Positions 7,698-15,056 of a stretch of DNA of 28,811 nucleotides are shown here, in pieces. Within the stretch, counting starts at the first letter, position 1, and each line of letters begins with the position of its first letter. The notes under the pieces are model-generated. The model was not told the DNA's origin. It saw only the letters and a program-made list of their open reading frames with translations, and ran no database searches. Source of the DNA: JAFMDF01 sp039024375 (lineage in GTDB: Bacteria; Bacteroidota; Bacteroidia; Chitinophagales; Saprospiraceae). The stretch is taken from contig JBCCQK010000036.1 in assembly GCA_039024375.1 (NCBI GenBank), positions 1-28,811 on the forward strand, in the 5' to 3' direction. Both the position numbers and the translations under genes were made by a program.

Positions 7698-8879
7698 TTA
7701 AGCCATAACTTTTTTGAAGGCCTCCACGAACAACTTCATCTCGTCCATCGTGCCAATACTAACCCGTGCGTAGCTGTCGCCAAAGATTTGGAAAGCTCGA
7801 ACACCAATGCTTTCGCCAAACATTTTTTGTAAAAATTCTTTTCCTTCGATTGCAATCGGAAACAGTACAAAACTGGTGTGCGAAGGAAGTGGTTCGTAGC
7901 CCAATTTTTTCAACTCCGCCGCGGTATATTCTCGACATTCTTTGTTCTTGACTCGACAGCTTTCTAAAAAGTCCGTTTCTTTCATACTCGCCATTGCGCC
8001 CTTCACCGCCGTCACGTTCATACTCATATTACTACGAGTAACTGCCTGAATTTTTTCTAAAGTAGAAGGTAGAGCAACGATGTATCCCACTCGAATACCC
8101 GCCATACCGTGCACTTTGGAGAAAGTCCGAGAGATAATAACGTTCTTGCCTTTATTCAACAGACCGACCATGCTCATTTGGTCTTTTGGGTCCATAAACT
8201 CTAAGTAGGCTTCATCCACAAAGATAGGTTTCTTCTCCCCCACACGCTCACAGAAACTCCACAGCGCTTTGCTGTCCGTAATGGTACCCGTTGGATTATT
8301 AGGATTACAGATATAGACCAATTGGGTTTTGGCATCAACCGCCGCTTCCATTGCGGGCAAATCGTGCTCCCAACTTTTCGTCAATGGGATGGCCTTCCAC
8401 TCTGCCTTCATATTTTTGGCCGTCTTAATGAGGGACATGTAAGCGGGGTCAGCCGAGACAATATTTCCACCATCTAAAAAGTGGGTAATCGCCGTTTTCT
8501 CCAACAAATCAGAAGAACCAGGGCCGAGCATGATGTATTCTTTCGGTACCCCTTCCTTCTCGGCAATCATTTCGATTAGTTTTTTGGAGTCTCCTTGACC
8601 ATAACGATTTCCTTTGGAAACCGATTCCATAATGGTTAGACGAGCGGCAGGTGACGGGCCGTAGGGGTTTTCATTAGCCAATAAACGGGCTTTCAGATTC
8701 CACATATCTCGATTAGCAACCAAATGGCTATTTTCCCATTCCCAAAACCGCATTTTTTCGTCAATCTGGTGAGTGCTTGCCGTACTAGCAAAAAGACTGG
8801 AAGAACTACCAACTGCCAATCCAGCAGTCGTCAAGGTAGTGGATTTCAACCAATTTCTTCTGTTTAACTTCGTTGTCAT
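7698..8879 (-). CDS. Tat-exported PLP aminotransferase, histidinol-phosphate type
   Basis: This 393-residue fold-type I PLP enzyme resembles histidinol-phosphate and aromatic aminotransferases: N-P-T-G (194-197), D222 in VDEAYLEF, the Schiff-base lysine K255 in SRTFSKVHGMAGIRVGY, and an R (263) in the following helix. Its N-terminus carries a twin-arginine signal (NRRNWLKST, residues 6-14) then a hydrophobic alanine/glycine stretch ending about residue 36, so the folded, cofactor-loaded enzyme should be exported to the periplasm. That makes a role in histidine synthesis unlikely. It is last in line after susC, susD and a lipoprotein gene, and a strong terminator follows. The context suggests periplasmic processing of an imported amine or amino acid, but the substrate is not deducible. 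Confidence 0.85.
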   Translation of the reverse strand: MTTKLNRRNWLKSTTLTTAGLAVGSSSSLFASTASTHQIDEKMRFWEWENSHLVANRDMWNLKARLLANENPYGPSPAARLTIMESVSKGNRYGQGDSKKLIEMIAEKEGVPKEYIMLGPGSSDLLEKTAITHFLDGGNIVSADPAYMSLIKTAKNMKAEWKAIPLTKSWEHDLPAMEAAVDAKTQLVYICNPNNPTGTITDSKALWSFCERVGEKKPIFVDEAYLEFMDPKDQMSMVGLLNKGKNVIISRTFSKVHGMAGIRVGYIVALPSTLEKIQAVTRSNMSMNVTAVKGAMASMKETDFLESCRVKNKECREYTAAELKKLGYEPLPSHTSFVLFPIAIEGKEFLQKMFGESIGVRAFQIFGDSYARVSIGTMDEMKLFVEAFKKVMA

Positions 8880-8900
8880 AATTAATTTAGTTAGTTATTA

Positions 8901-8963
8901 AGTGATTAGAGACTAGTGATTAGTGATTAGTAACTAGTCACTGATTACGAGTCACTAGTCACT
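8901..8963. repeat. nine-unit 7-bp array, AGTGATT to AGTCACT
   Basis: Nine heptamers in exact register fill 63 bp. The left ones are mostly AGTGATT, the right ones mostly AGTCACT, so the array is partly self-complementary and can fold into a long imperfect hairpin. The right part is nearly the same as 6211-6238. It sits between the stop of the lipoprotein gene (8970, 6 bases away) and the start of the aminotransferase gene (8879). Confidence 0.8.
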
Positions 8964-8969
8964 AATAAA

Positions 8970-9392
8970 TTAAAAATTTCGATAGATTCGGAAGGGTGTG
9001 CCTTCGTAATTGCCGACCCATTCTAGTCGAGAAGCGCCGTTCAAATCGCCTAAGGACTTGGAGAACACCGCTTTACCAGCGCTATCCGTCGTGACTTCGC
9101 CTACTTTGACCGTTTCATTAATAAATACTTCAAGCACCAATCCCGTAATTAAAGTAGAGTCAATGCCCACATTTTGGTCGAGAATACCGCTTTTATCCAA
9201 TTCGTAAAAAGTAGCCGTCATATTGAGCATCCCGTCGGTATCAATGTCCTCTTCGAAAAGCGCCAAAACGGGCGATTCAATAACGTCGAAGGCCAAATCG
9301 TCGCTGGTGCAACTGGGCAATAAAGCCACTAAGGCAATAGCCAGAAAAGATAATAGAGAAAAAGTTGAAAGTTGTATTTTTTTATTCGTCAT
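8970..9392 (-). CDS. small lipoprotein in the SusCD locus, unknown function
   Basis: This is a 140-residue protein with a lipoprotein signal: basic MTNKK, a hydrophobic stretch, then the lipobox LPSC with C28. The residues after the cysteine are TSDD, consistent with the Bacteroidota signal that exports lipoproteins to the cell surface. The mature part is strand-rich with alternating hydrophobic residues (LITGLVLEVFINETVKVGEV, then AGKAVFSKSLGDL), suggesting a small beta-sandwich, and ends in an aromatic residue. I do not recognise the family. Its place between susD and the aminotransferase gene suggests an accessory binding or assembly subunit of the same uptake system; that is inference. 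Confidence 0.75.
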   Translation of the reverse strand: MTNKKIQLSTFSLLSFLAIALVALLPSCTSDDLAFDVIESPVLALFEEDIDTDGMLNMTATFYELDKSGILDQNVGIDSTLITGLVLEVFINETVKVGEVTTDSAGKAVFSKSLGDLNGASRLEWVGNYEGTPFRIYRNF

Positions 9393-9565
9393 GATTGGTA
9401 AAATTTATTCGGTTTACGGCACATCCCGATTTTATCGGAAGTGCGCGGTTTGCCTTTCAAAAAATTTCAGAACAACCATTAATAGTTATGGTTTTTCTAA
9501 TAATATTTAGGAAAAAACTTATGAATTAATTCGTTATGATTGAAGTGTAGAATTTTGATTTTAAA

Positions 9566-9593
9566 TACTTTTGAATTTAGAATTTTACATTTT
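9566..9593. repeat. four AT-rich heptamers related to the ~100-bp repeat
   Basis: TACTTTT, GAATTTA, GAATTTT and ACATTTT lie in exact 7-bp register and resemble the heptamer half of the repeat at 11332-11373. Low complexity makes the relationship only probable. Confidence 0.5.
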
Positions 9594-9600
9594 CAACCAG

Positions 9601-9625
9601 CCCGCACAGCATTCTGGCGGGTTTT
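9601..9625 (+). terminator. terminator-like hairpin reading right
   Basis: CCCGC (9601-9605) with GCGGG (9617-9621), plus CAG (9607-9609) with CTG (9614-9616) around a CATT loop, is followed by TTTT. It is canonical only for rightward transcription, although genes on both sides run left. It may end an antisense transcript or be an mRNA structure. Confidence 0.45.
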
Positions 9626-9639
9626 AGATTTAATTCTTT

Positions 9640-9716
9640 AGCAAGTGATACTTTAAGAGTATCTCTTGCTTTTACTGCCAAATAAAGCAGGGGGTGCTGG
9701 TAAAGCACCGCCTGCT
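9640..9716 (-). other. two tandem hairpins of the same architecture after susD
   Basis: Hairpin 1 (9640-9670): AGCAAG, T, GATACT, 5-base loop, AGTATC, T, CTTGCT. Hairpin 2 (9686-9716): AGCAGG, G, GGTGCT, 5-base loop, AGCACC, G, CCTGCT. Both have 6 pairs, one like-with-like mismatch (T/T or G/G), 6 pairs and a 5-base loop, separated by 15 bases. Every difference between the arms is compensated. On the minus strand hairpin 2 begins 11 bases after the susD stop and is followed by TTTATTT. They likely shape mRNA decay or partial termination after susCD. Confidence 0.75.
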
Positions 9717-9726
9717 AGGTAATTTC

Positions 9727-11214
9727 TTACTCTGCCCACCACAATTTGGTCAGCTTGTTGTCCGCACCGCCATTCAAAGCTGCACCTGCTTCTACGTTTG
9801 CACCGTTGAGCGAGTATTCCGATTCGGGGTAACGCAATCTCGTTGGTACTTGACCATCGTTTTCGAAAATAGCTTGTGGGCTAGCCGAAGGCAAAACGGG
9901 GAAACCCGTTCTTCGGTATTCCGTCCAAGCCTCAATTCCTTGGCTGAATAGGGCCTTCCATTTTTCGGTCATAATTGTTTCCTTGTCGGCGACCATTCCG
10001 TCCAAATAGCCGTCGTTCATGGCCAAATCGTACTGGGCAAAAGAGGCCGATACGGCCATTGCTAAGTATTCGTCGGCAGATAATCCTCCAGTGTAAGTGC
10101 CTTCTAAGGTAGCTTCCGCCAAAATGAACATTAATTCGCTGTAAGTCATTATATTGAAAGGCGCTTTTTCTCTAGTAAACCACTGACCGGGTCGAGACGC
10201 AGCGTTTATAAAAGCACTCGCAATGGATTCGGGCAAACCGTTGACGGCACCGTCGAATAAGCCCGCCATAGTACCCGCCGTTGCGGGTTCGGCGTAAACG
10301 GTTAGTCGGTTATCGGTAGGTGTTCCCGCACCGTCCGTCATGGCATCAATCAAGGTTTTACTAATTGACCAGTCTTCTCGACCGTCCACAACCATAATTT
10401 CGTGCCAAGCGTTGTTGTTATTGTCATTCAATCTAGCTTCATGGAACAACTGGGCAAAATCTTGATTGCTCGTAAAAATCGGATAGGCGGCAGGATTACC
10501 CATAATTTCGCTGAAAATTGCGGCCGATTCACTCGGTTTTTTCTTGGCCTGCCGATTCGCCAAACGCAATCGAAGCGAGTTGGTAAACTTTTGCCATCTA
10601 GTAATATCTCCTGCGAAGAGGTTATCTCCCACTATGGATTCGCCGTTGGGGTCGAAAGTGTCGGCTGCGGTCTTCAAATCGGCCAAAATACCCGCATAAA
10701 TAGCTTCTTGACTGTCGTAAACAGGTGCTAAATTACCAGCAGAACCGTCTAGGGCTTGCGAATAAGGAACGGCCCCCCAAACGTCGGTGATTACGGAGAA
10801 CATATAAGCACGCATCACCATCGCTGCGGCCATATAGTTCTCGTTGAAAAACTCGTTTTCGGGGTCGCCCGTGGCTTCTACCACCTTTTGGAAATTCACC
10901 AACGATTCGTTGAAAAATCCTTTCCAGTTATTGTTGCGCATCGAGGCATCAGGGTTATAGGTGTCACCTTCGTTGGTGTATTGGTTTCTGGCAAAATACT
11001 GTACCCACAGCATTCCGCCGTCGAGACCTAAGCGTTCCAAACGAGTGCGGTGGCCATGGATTCGGTCAATGCCTTCTCTCGTCGCATAGGGGAAAATCAC
11101 ACTCGGTGGAACGGCGGTTGGTTCGTTGGGATTAAGGTTTAAGTCCGCAAAATCTTCCGTACAAGCGGATAGGATAAGCAACAGACAAATAGAGTATATA
11201 TATTTTAATTTCAT
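9727..11214 (-). CDS. SusD/RagB-like surface nutrient-binding lipoprotein (SusD-like 2 type)
   Basis: This 495-residue lipoprotein has a short signal and lipobox LSAC (C18) followed by acidic TEDFADLN. The opening LNLNPNEPT is the hallmark of the SusD-like 2 group, and helical TPR-like units follow (MAAAMVMRAYMFSVITDVWGA near 129-149). The C-terminal half has the usual MTYSELMFILAEA helix. SusD proteins cap the SusC channel on the cell surface and bind the substrate. This group is often tied to peptides or other non-glycan substrates, and no glycoside hydrolase or polysaccharide lyase is present here. The gene follows susC after an unusually long 214-bp gap that contains a repeat composite. 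Confidence 0.92.
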   Translation of the reverse strand: MKLKYIYSICLLLILSACTEDFADLNLNPNEPTAVPPSVIFPYATREGIDRIHGHRTRLERLGLDGGMLWVQYFARNQYTNEGDTYNPDASMRNNNWKGFFNESLVNFQKVVEATGDPENEFFNENYMAAAMVMRAYMFSVITDVWGAVPYSQALDGSAGNLAPVYDSQEAIYAGILADLKTAADTFDPNGESIVGDNLFAGDITRWQKFTNSLRLRLANRQAKKKPSESAAIFSEIMGNPAAYPIFTSNQDFAQLFHEARLNDNNNNAWHEIMVVDGREDWSISKTLIDAMTDGAGTPTDNRLTVYAEPATAGTMAGLFDGAVNGLPESIASAFINAASRPGQWFTREKAPFNIMTYSELMFILAEATLEGTYTGGLSADEYLAMAVSASFAQYDLAMNDGYLDGMVADKETIMTEKWKALFSQGIEAWTEYRRTGFPVLPSASPQAIFENDGQVPTRLRYPESEYSLNGANVEAGAALNGGADNKLTKLWWAE

Positions 11215-11242
11215 TATTCGTTGATTTAATGTTTTGATATTT

Positions 11243-11428
11243 GTTATTGGTTATTTGTTATTCGTTACTAGTTTAGGAACAGTGAAAAAATAAACTTACC
11301 ATTTCAAAAATTTTGACTTATTGATTGTTAATACTTTTAAATTTTGGATTTGTAATTTTAGATTTTACATTTTCCTTAGACGTTGACCAACACTAATAAC
11401 GAATAACAAATAACTAGTAACAAACTAC
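11243..11428. repeat. repeat composite inserted between susC and susD
   Basis: A core repeat (11272-11378) is flanked by inverted heptamer arrays. The left array 11243-11277 has units of the GTTATTN type and the right array 11394-11428 has the complementary AATAACN type. The facing ends at 11251-11271 and 11393-11413 match in 20 of 21 positions as inverted repeats. The right array ends exactly at the susC stop codon (11429). The structure resembles a miniature inverted-repeat element in an operon, or a large mRNA hairpin between susC and susD. Confidence 0.75.
11272..11378 (+). repeat. dispersed ~100-bp intergenic repeat, copy 2
   Basis: This is the inverted partner of 4776-4875: about 96% identity over the aligned part, with one extra heptamer. 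Positions 11332-11373 are six units in exact 7-bp register with consensus NNATTTT; copy 1 has five. The left half (11272-11331) is AT-rich without a clear period. Confidence 0.8.
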
Positions 11429-14400
11429 TTAGAAAGTTAAACTCAAGTTGACACCCATACTTCGAGTGGTTGGTAAAGTCACGTAGAACAAGCCACCTTG
11501 TAAATTTCCACCGTAGAGGTTCAACTCGGGGTCAATCTGAGAGTGGTTGCTGTACAACATGACTAAGTTTCGACCGACCAAAGATAATCTAGCACCAGAG
11601 ATAAAACCCATTTTTTCGGTGAAGGCACTGGGCAGTGCGTAAGATAGACTCACCTCTCTCAACTTAATGTAGCTACCATCAAAAACAGCTCCCTCGTTTA
11701 CGGAACGTACACTCAACTGTCGAAGAACGGATTTTGTAGGTTGTACTACATCGTTGGGAACGTACTGAGGACTTTCTTCCGAACCGATGTTTTTCACACC
11801 AACTCCAATAACTCCTTCTTCTCGACCCAAAGCAGTGATTGGATAAATCCCCGTCTGCATACCCGTAGAGGAACTTTCGTCAGAAATATCACCGCCCATT
11901 TTGAAATCAATCAAGGCGCTCAACGTGAAGCTCTTGTAAGAGAAAGAGTTAGTGATACCTCCTGTCCAATCGGGCGTGACGTTACCCAATACTTGCAACG
12001 TCGATTCTTTTTGGGCAATACCATCTTTGAATACAATTTGGCCCGCAAATTCACCGTCGGGTACCCGCTTGTAGGCACTACCCACCAAAGTTCCGTAGGG
12101 CTGTCCGACTCTCGCTTCCAAACTCAGACCTCGACGGGAATGCAACACGATAGTTTCCAATTCGTTACCGTTCGCATCCGTAAATAATTCTTCTACTTGG
12201 TTGTTGTTTCTAGCGTAGTTCAAACCAACGTTCCACTGGAATTTGCTACTTCTTGGCATTACATCGACAAAAACAGCCGCTTCGACCCCTTTGTTGACAA
12301 TCTTTCCCGCGTTGATAACTTTACTATCGTAACCCGTTGATTTGGAAACCGAAATATTAATAATTTGGTCGGTAGTTGTTTGATTGTAGTAAGAGACATC
12401 CGCTCCGATTCGGCCGTTCAAAAAGCGTAAATCGGCCCCAAATTCGATACCCGTCGTTTTTTCGGGTCGCAAATCATTGTTCGCAATGACTTGATTCTCG
12501 GAGAAAGTCGGCGTAGAAGCATTCCAAGGGTCTTGTGGAGTGAATACTTGCGTCAATCGGTAGGGGTCAGTATCGTTTCCAACCTGCGCCCAACTCGCTC
12601 TAAACTTGGCGAAAGATAGGGGAGTATTGCTCAAATCTAGCACTTCTGACAATATAAAACTGGTAGAGAAAGAAGGATAGAAATAAGAGTTGTTCTGTAC
12701 AGGAAGCGTACTCGACCAATCGTTTCGACCCGTCACATCTAAGTACAAGAAGTTTTTGTAGCCAAAGCTTGCGGTACCGTACACACTGTTTACCTCTCTC
12801 TCTTCGATTCGACTTCGGTTGGTATTTACCGTAGCATTATTGGCTACATTATACAAACCGTTGATGGTCACATCGTTGACGCCCGTGTAATTTCGCTTAA
12901 AATAATTGGTTCGATGGGAGGCCCCCGCTTGGATGTTTACCGAAAAATCCTCGTTGATATACTTATTGAAAGTCAACAATACATCAGAATTGGACTCTTG
13001 TCTGCGCAATACATCTTCGTAAAATGCCTGCGTTCTTTCATTCCCACTTTTAATCCGTTCGTTTCGAGTGACGGAAATCCGAGTGTCCGTCCACATATCT
13101 GTTCCCGTTCTTGCCATCAAACTCAGACCGGGCATGATTTCGTACGTTAAAGAAATATTCCCAACAATACGGTCTTTGTCGTTAGCGTCCGTCAGCACTT
13201 CTTGCTCGTAGAAGCGATTCATCGCAAAAGAATGCTGCCAGTTGGCATAAGGGTAGCTATCGCTAGCACGGGTAATATGCGTGTCCATGTAGCGTTCGTA
13301 GTCCTTCAATTGTCCCCAATCGACGTGGCGATTGTGCCAAGTTTGAATTTCCCACAGGACGGGTTGCTGCCGATTGTTAGAACCCGATTTGATGTATTCA
13401 GAACTCACACTTAATTTCAATTTATCCGTCAAATTTTGGTTGAGGTTCAACCGAAAATTCTGTCGCGAGAAATCGTTATTATACATCAAACCCTGCTGGT
13501 CCGTGTTCCCAAAAGCAAAACGAAAATTGCCACTTTCGTAGTTACTTGAAATTGCAATGTTATTGGTCACCATCGAACCTGTCTGCCAAAAGTTAGACCA
13601 AGTATCGGGAACGGGTACAAGTGGGGCTACTTCTTCACCCGACCACCAGTGCCGAACTAATCTTCCGTCCATTGGTGCCCCCCAGCTTTCATCTACACCC
13701 GCCGTACCGTTTGGTGTAGCCGTAGGATAAGCCGCTCGAAATTGCTCTAGCGCAAGTGGGTCAGTAATACCCCCGTTTCGACCGTCCGCATACCAAGTTA
13801 CATACCCATTGCCACCACCGTAAATATTTTGAAATTCGGGGGTAATGAACGGGTTTTCCACCGTAGCGTTTAAATTATAATCAACCGTCAATCCTTTCTT
13901 TCCACCACCACCATTTTTGGTAGTTATCATAATAACTCCATTGGAGGCACGAGAACCGTAAAGAGCCGCAGCGTTAGCGCCTTTCAGAACGGTAATAGAA
14001 GCAATATTATCGGGACTAATTTCTGAAATACCACCACCGTAAACGTTATTATCGGACGCTCCATCGATAGGCGAGGCAAAATCTCCTTCCATTGGTACCC
14101 CATCAATAACGTACAGAGGTTGGTTATTTCCTAAAATGGAACCGTTTCCACGAATGGTTACTTGCGAACCACCACCAGGTACCGCCGCCCCCGTGATTTG
14201 AATACCCGCTACTCTACCCGACAAACCGTTCACAACGTTGGACGAACGAGCCTCTTCTAGCTCCGATGCGTCAATGTCCTGCACGGCGTAACCGAGCGCT
14301 TTCTTTTCCCGCTCTATCCCCAAGGAGGTAACGACGACTTCGTTGAGCATCACATTGTCAACGGATAACTCAACTTCAAAATAGGTCTGACCTCCTATTT

Positions 14401-14644
14401 CGATTTCTTTAGGCGCAAAACCCGTGTAGGAGAAAATAAGAGTCGTCCCATCTTTTGGAACGGGCAGTTCAAATTTCCCTTCAAAGTCCGTAATGGTTCC
14501 TGCAGAGGTACCTTTTACGGCGACAGGTGCTCCAATAAGTGGTTCGCCGTCTCCTGAAATAATGCCCGTAACTTGAGAAGTTTGGGCAAACATCGGCGTG
14601 ACCAGCAAGAGCAAAACAATTAACGATTGTAACTTTTCTTTCAT
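11429..14644 (-). CDS. SusC/RagA-type TonB-dependent outer-membrane transporter
   Basis: This 1071-residue outer-membrane protein opens with a signal peptide ending near FAQ (19-21). A carboxypeptidase-regulatory-like beta domain (about 24-100) follows, then the SusC plug signature LNEVVVTSLGIEREKKALGY (about 101-120) and a plug domain with LYVIDGVPM and AALYGSRASNGVIMITTKNG. The rest is a beta-barrel ending in an aromatic residue (LSLTF). It imports a ligand delivered by SusD using TonB energy. No DUF4974/FecR anti-sigma or hybrid sensor gene is adjacent and there is no N-terminal signalling extension, so regulation is not visible. It is the first gene of the leftward locus and is divergent from the 15057 gene. 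Confidence 0.95.
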   Translation of the reverse strand: MKEKLQSLIVLLLLVTPMFAQTSQVTGIISGDGEPLIGAPVAVKGTSAGTITDFEGKFELPVPKDGTTLIFSYTGFAPKEIEIGGQTYFEVELSVDNVMLNEVVVTSLGIEREKKALGYAVQDIDASELEEARSSNVVNGLSGRVAGIQITGAAVPGGGSQVTIRGNGSILGNNQPLYVIDGVPMEGDFASPIDGASDNNVYGGGISEISPDNIASITVLKGANAAALYGSRASNGVIMITTKNGGGGKKGLTVDYNLNATVENPFITPEFQNIYGGGNGYVTWYADGRNGGITDPLALEQFRAAYPTATPNGTAGVDESWGAPMDGRLVRHWWSGEEVAPLVPVPDTWSNFWQTGSMVTNNIAISSNYESGNFRFAFGNTDQQGLMYNNDFSRQNFRLNLNQNLTDKLKLSVSSEYIKSGSNNRQQPVLWEIQTWHNRHVDWGQLKDYERYMDTHITRASDSYPYANWQHSFAMNRFYEQEVLTDANDKDRIVGNISLTYEIMPGLSLMARTGTDMWTDTRISVTRNERIKSGNERTQAFYEDVLRRQESNSDVLLTFNKYINEDFSVNIQAGASHRTNYFKRNYTGVNDVTINGLYNVANNATVNTNRSRIEEREVNSVYGTASFGYKNFLYLDVTGRNDWSSTLPVQNNSYFYPSFSTSFILSEVLDLSNTPLSFAKFRASWAQVGNDTDPYRLTQVFTPQDPWNASTPTFSENQVIANNDLRPEKTTGIEFGADLRFLNGRIGADVSYYNQTTTDQIINISVSKSTGYDSKVINAGKIVNKGVEAAVFVDVMPRSSKFQWNVGLNYARNNNQVEELFTDANGNELETIVLHSRRGLSLEARVGQPYGTLVGSAYKRVPDGEFAGQIVFKDGIAQKESTLQVLGNVTPDWTGGITNSFSYKSFTLSALIDFKMGGDISDESSSTGMQTGIYPITALGREEGVIGVGVKNIGSEESPQYVPNDVVQPTKSVLRQLSVRSVNEGAVFDGSYIKLREVSLSYALPSAFTEKMGFISGARLSLVGRNLVMLYSNHSQIDPELNLYGGNLQGGLFYVTLPTTRSMGVNLSLTF

Positions 14645-15056
14645 GAACTAATATTTAAATACTGTTTAAAATTGGATTTGCAGCAAGCCTTAAAGTAACC
14701 TATCAAAGGGCCATTATAAAGACATTTATACTTTGTAATTTTTCTATTTCAAGGCTAAGATTCGGGGCAAGATTCCGAAAAAACTGCTTTCAAAAAGTGG
14801 TTGGGGAAGTGAATAAATAGCAACTTCACCTCCCCTAAATATCGTTTGATGTTGCCAAGTTAGAACAATAAGGAAGCCCAATAAAATGTAATTTTTTGTA
14901 TTTTGTTATTGTCAACCAGACGACGATTCCAACTGCCCTTTGCTAAAGTTTAAGATTATTTTAACAAATACTGTTTGAGCAAATATTTTCACTGAAAATT
15001 GAAAGTTTAGAAAATATATGTCTTTTTGCTCAACTACCGAAGAAATAAGTTTTGTT
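14645..15056. other. divergent intergenic region upstream of susC
   Basis: It should hold the promoters of susC and of the rightward gene at 15057, but I find no clean TAnnTTTG element for either. An imperfect hairpin lies at 14803-14835 (GGGGA, mismatch, GTGAA with TTCAC, C, TCCCC). The segment 14880-15010 is AT-rich. Confidence 0.45.

Larger units (their letters stand above)
9393..9726. other. gene-free, structure-rich stretch between lipoprotein gene and susD
   Basis: It contains a small hairpin near 9427-9439 (CCGAT/ATCGG), four AT-rich heptamers of the TACTTTT/ACATTTT type at 9566-9593, a rightward terminator-like hairpin at 9601-9625 and two tandem look-alike hairpins at 9640-9716. If susC-susD-lipoprotein genes are one transcript, all of this is inside the mRNA. 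Confidence 0.6.

Noticed and set aside
8901..8963. Possible CRISPR array
   Set aside because: Units are 7 bp and contiguous, with no spacers and no cas genes in the window.
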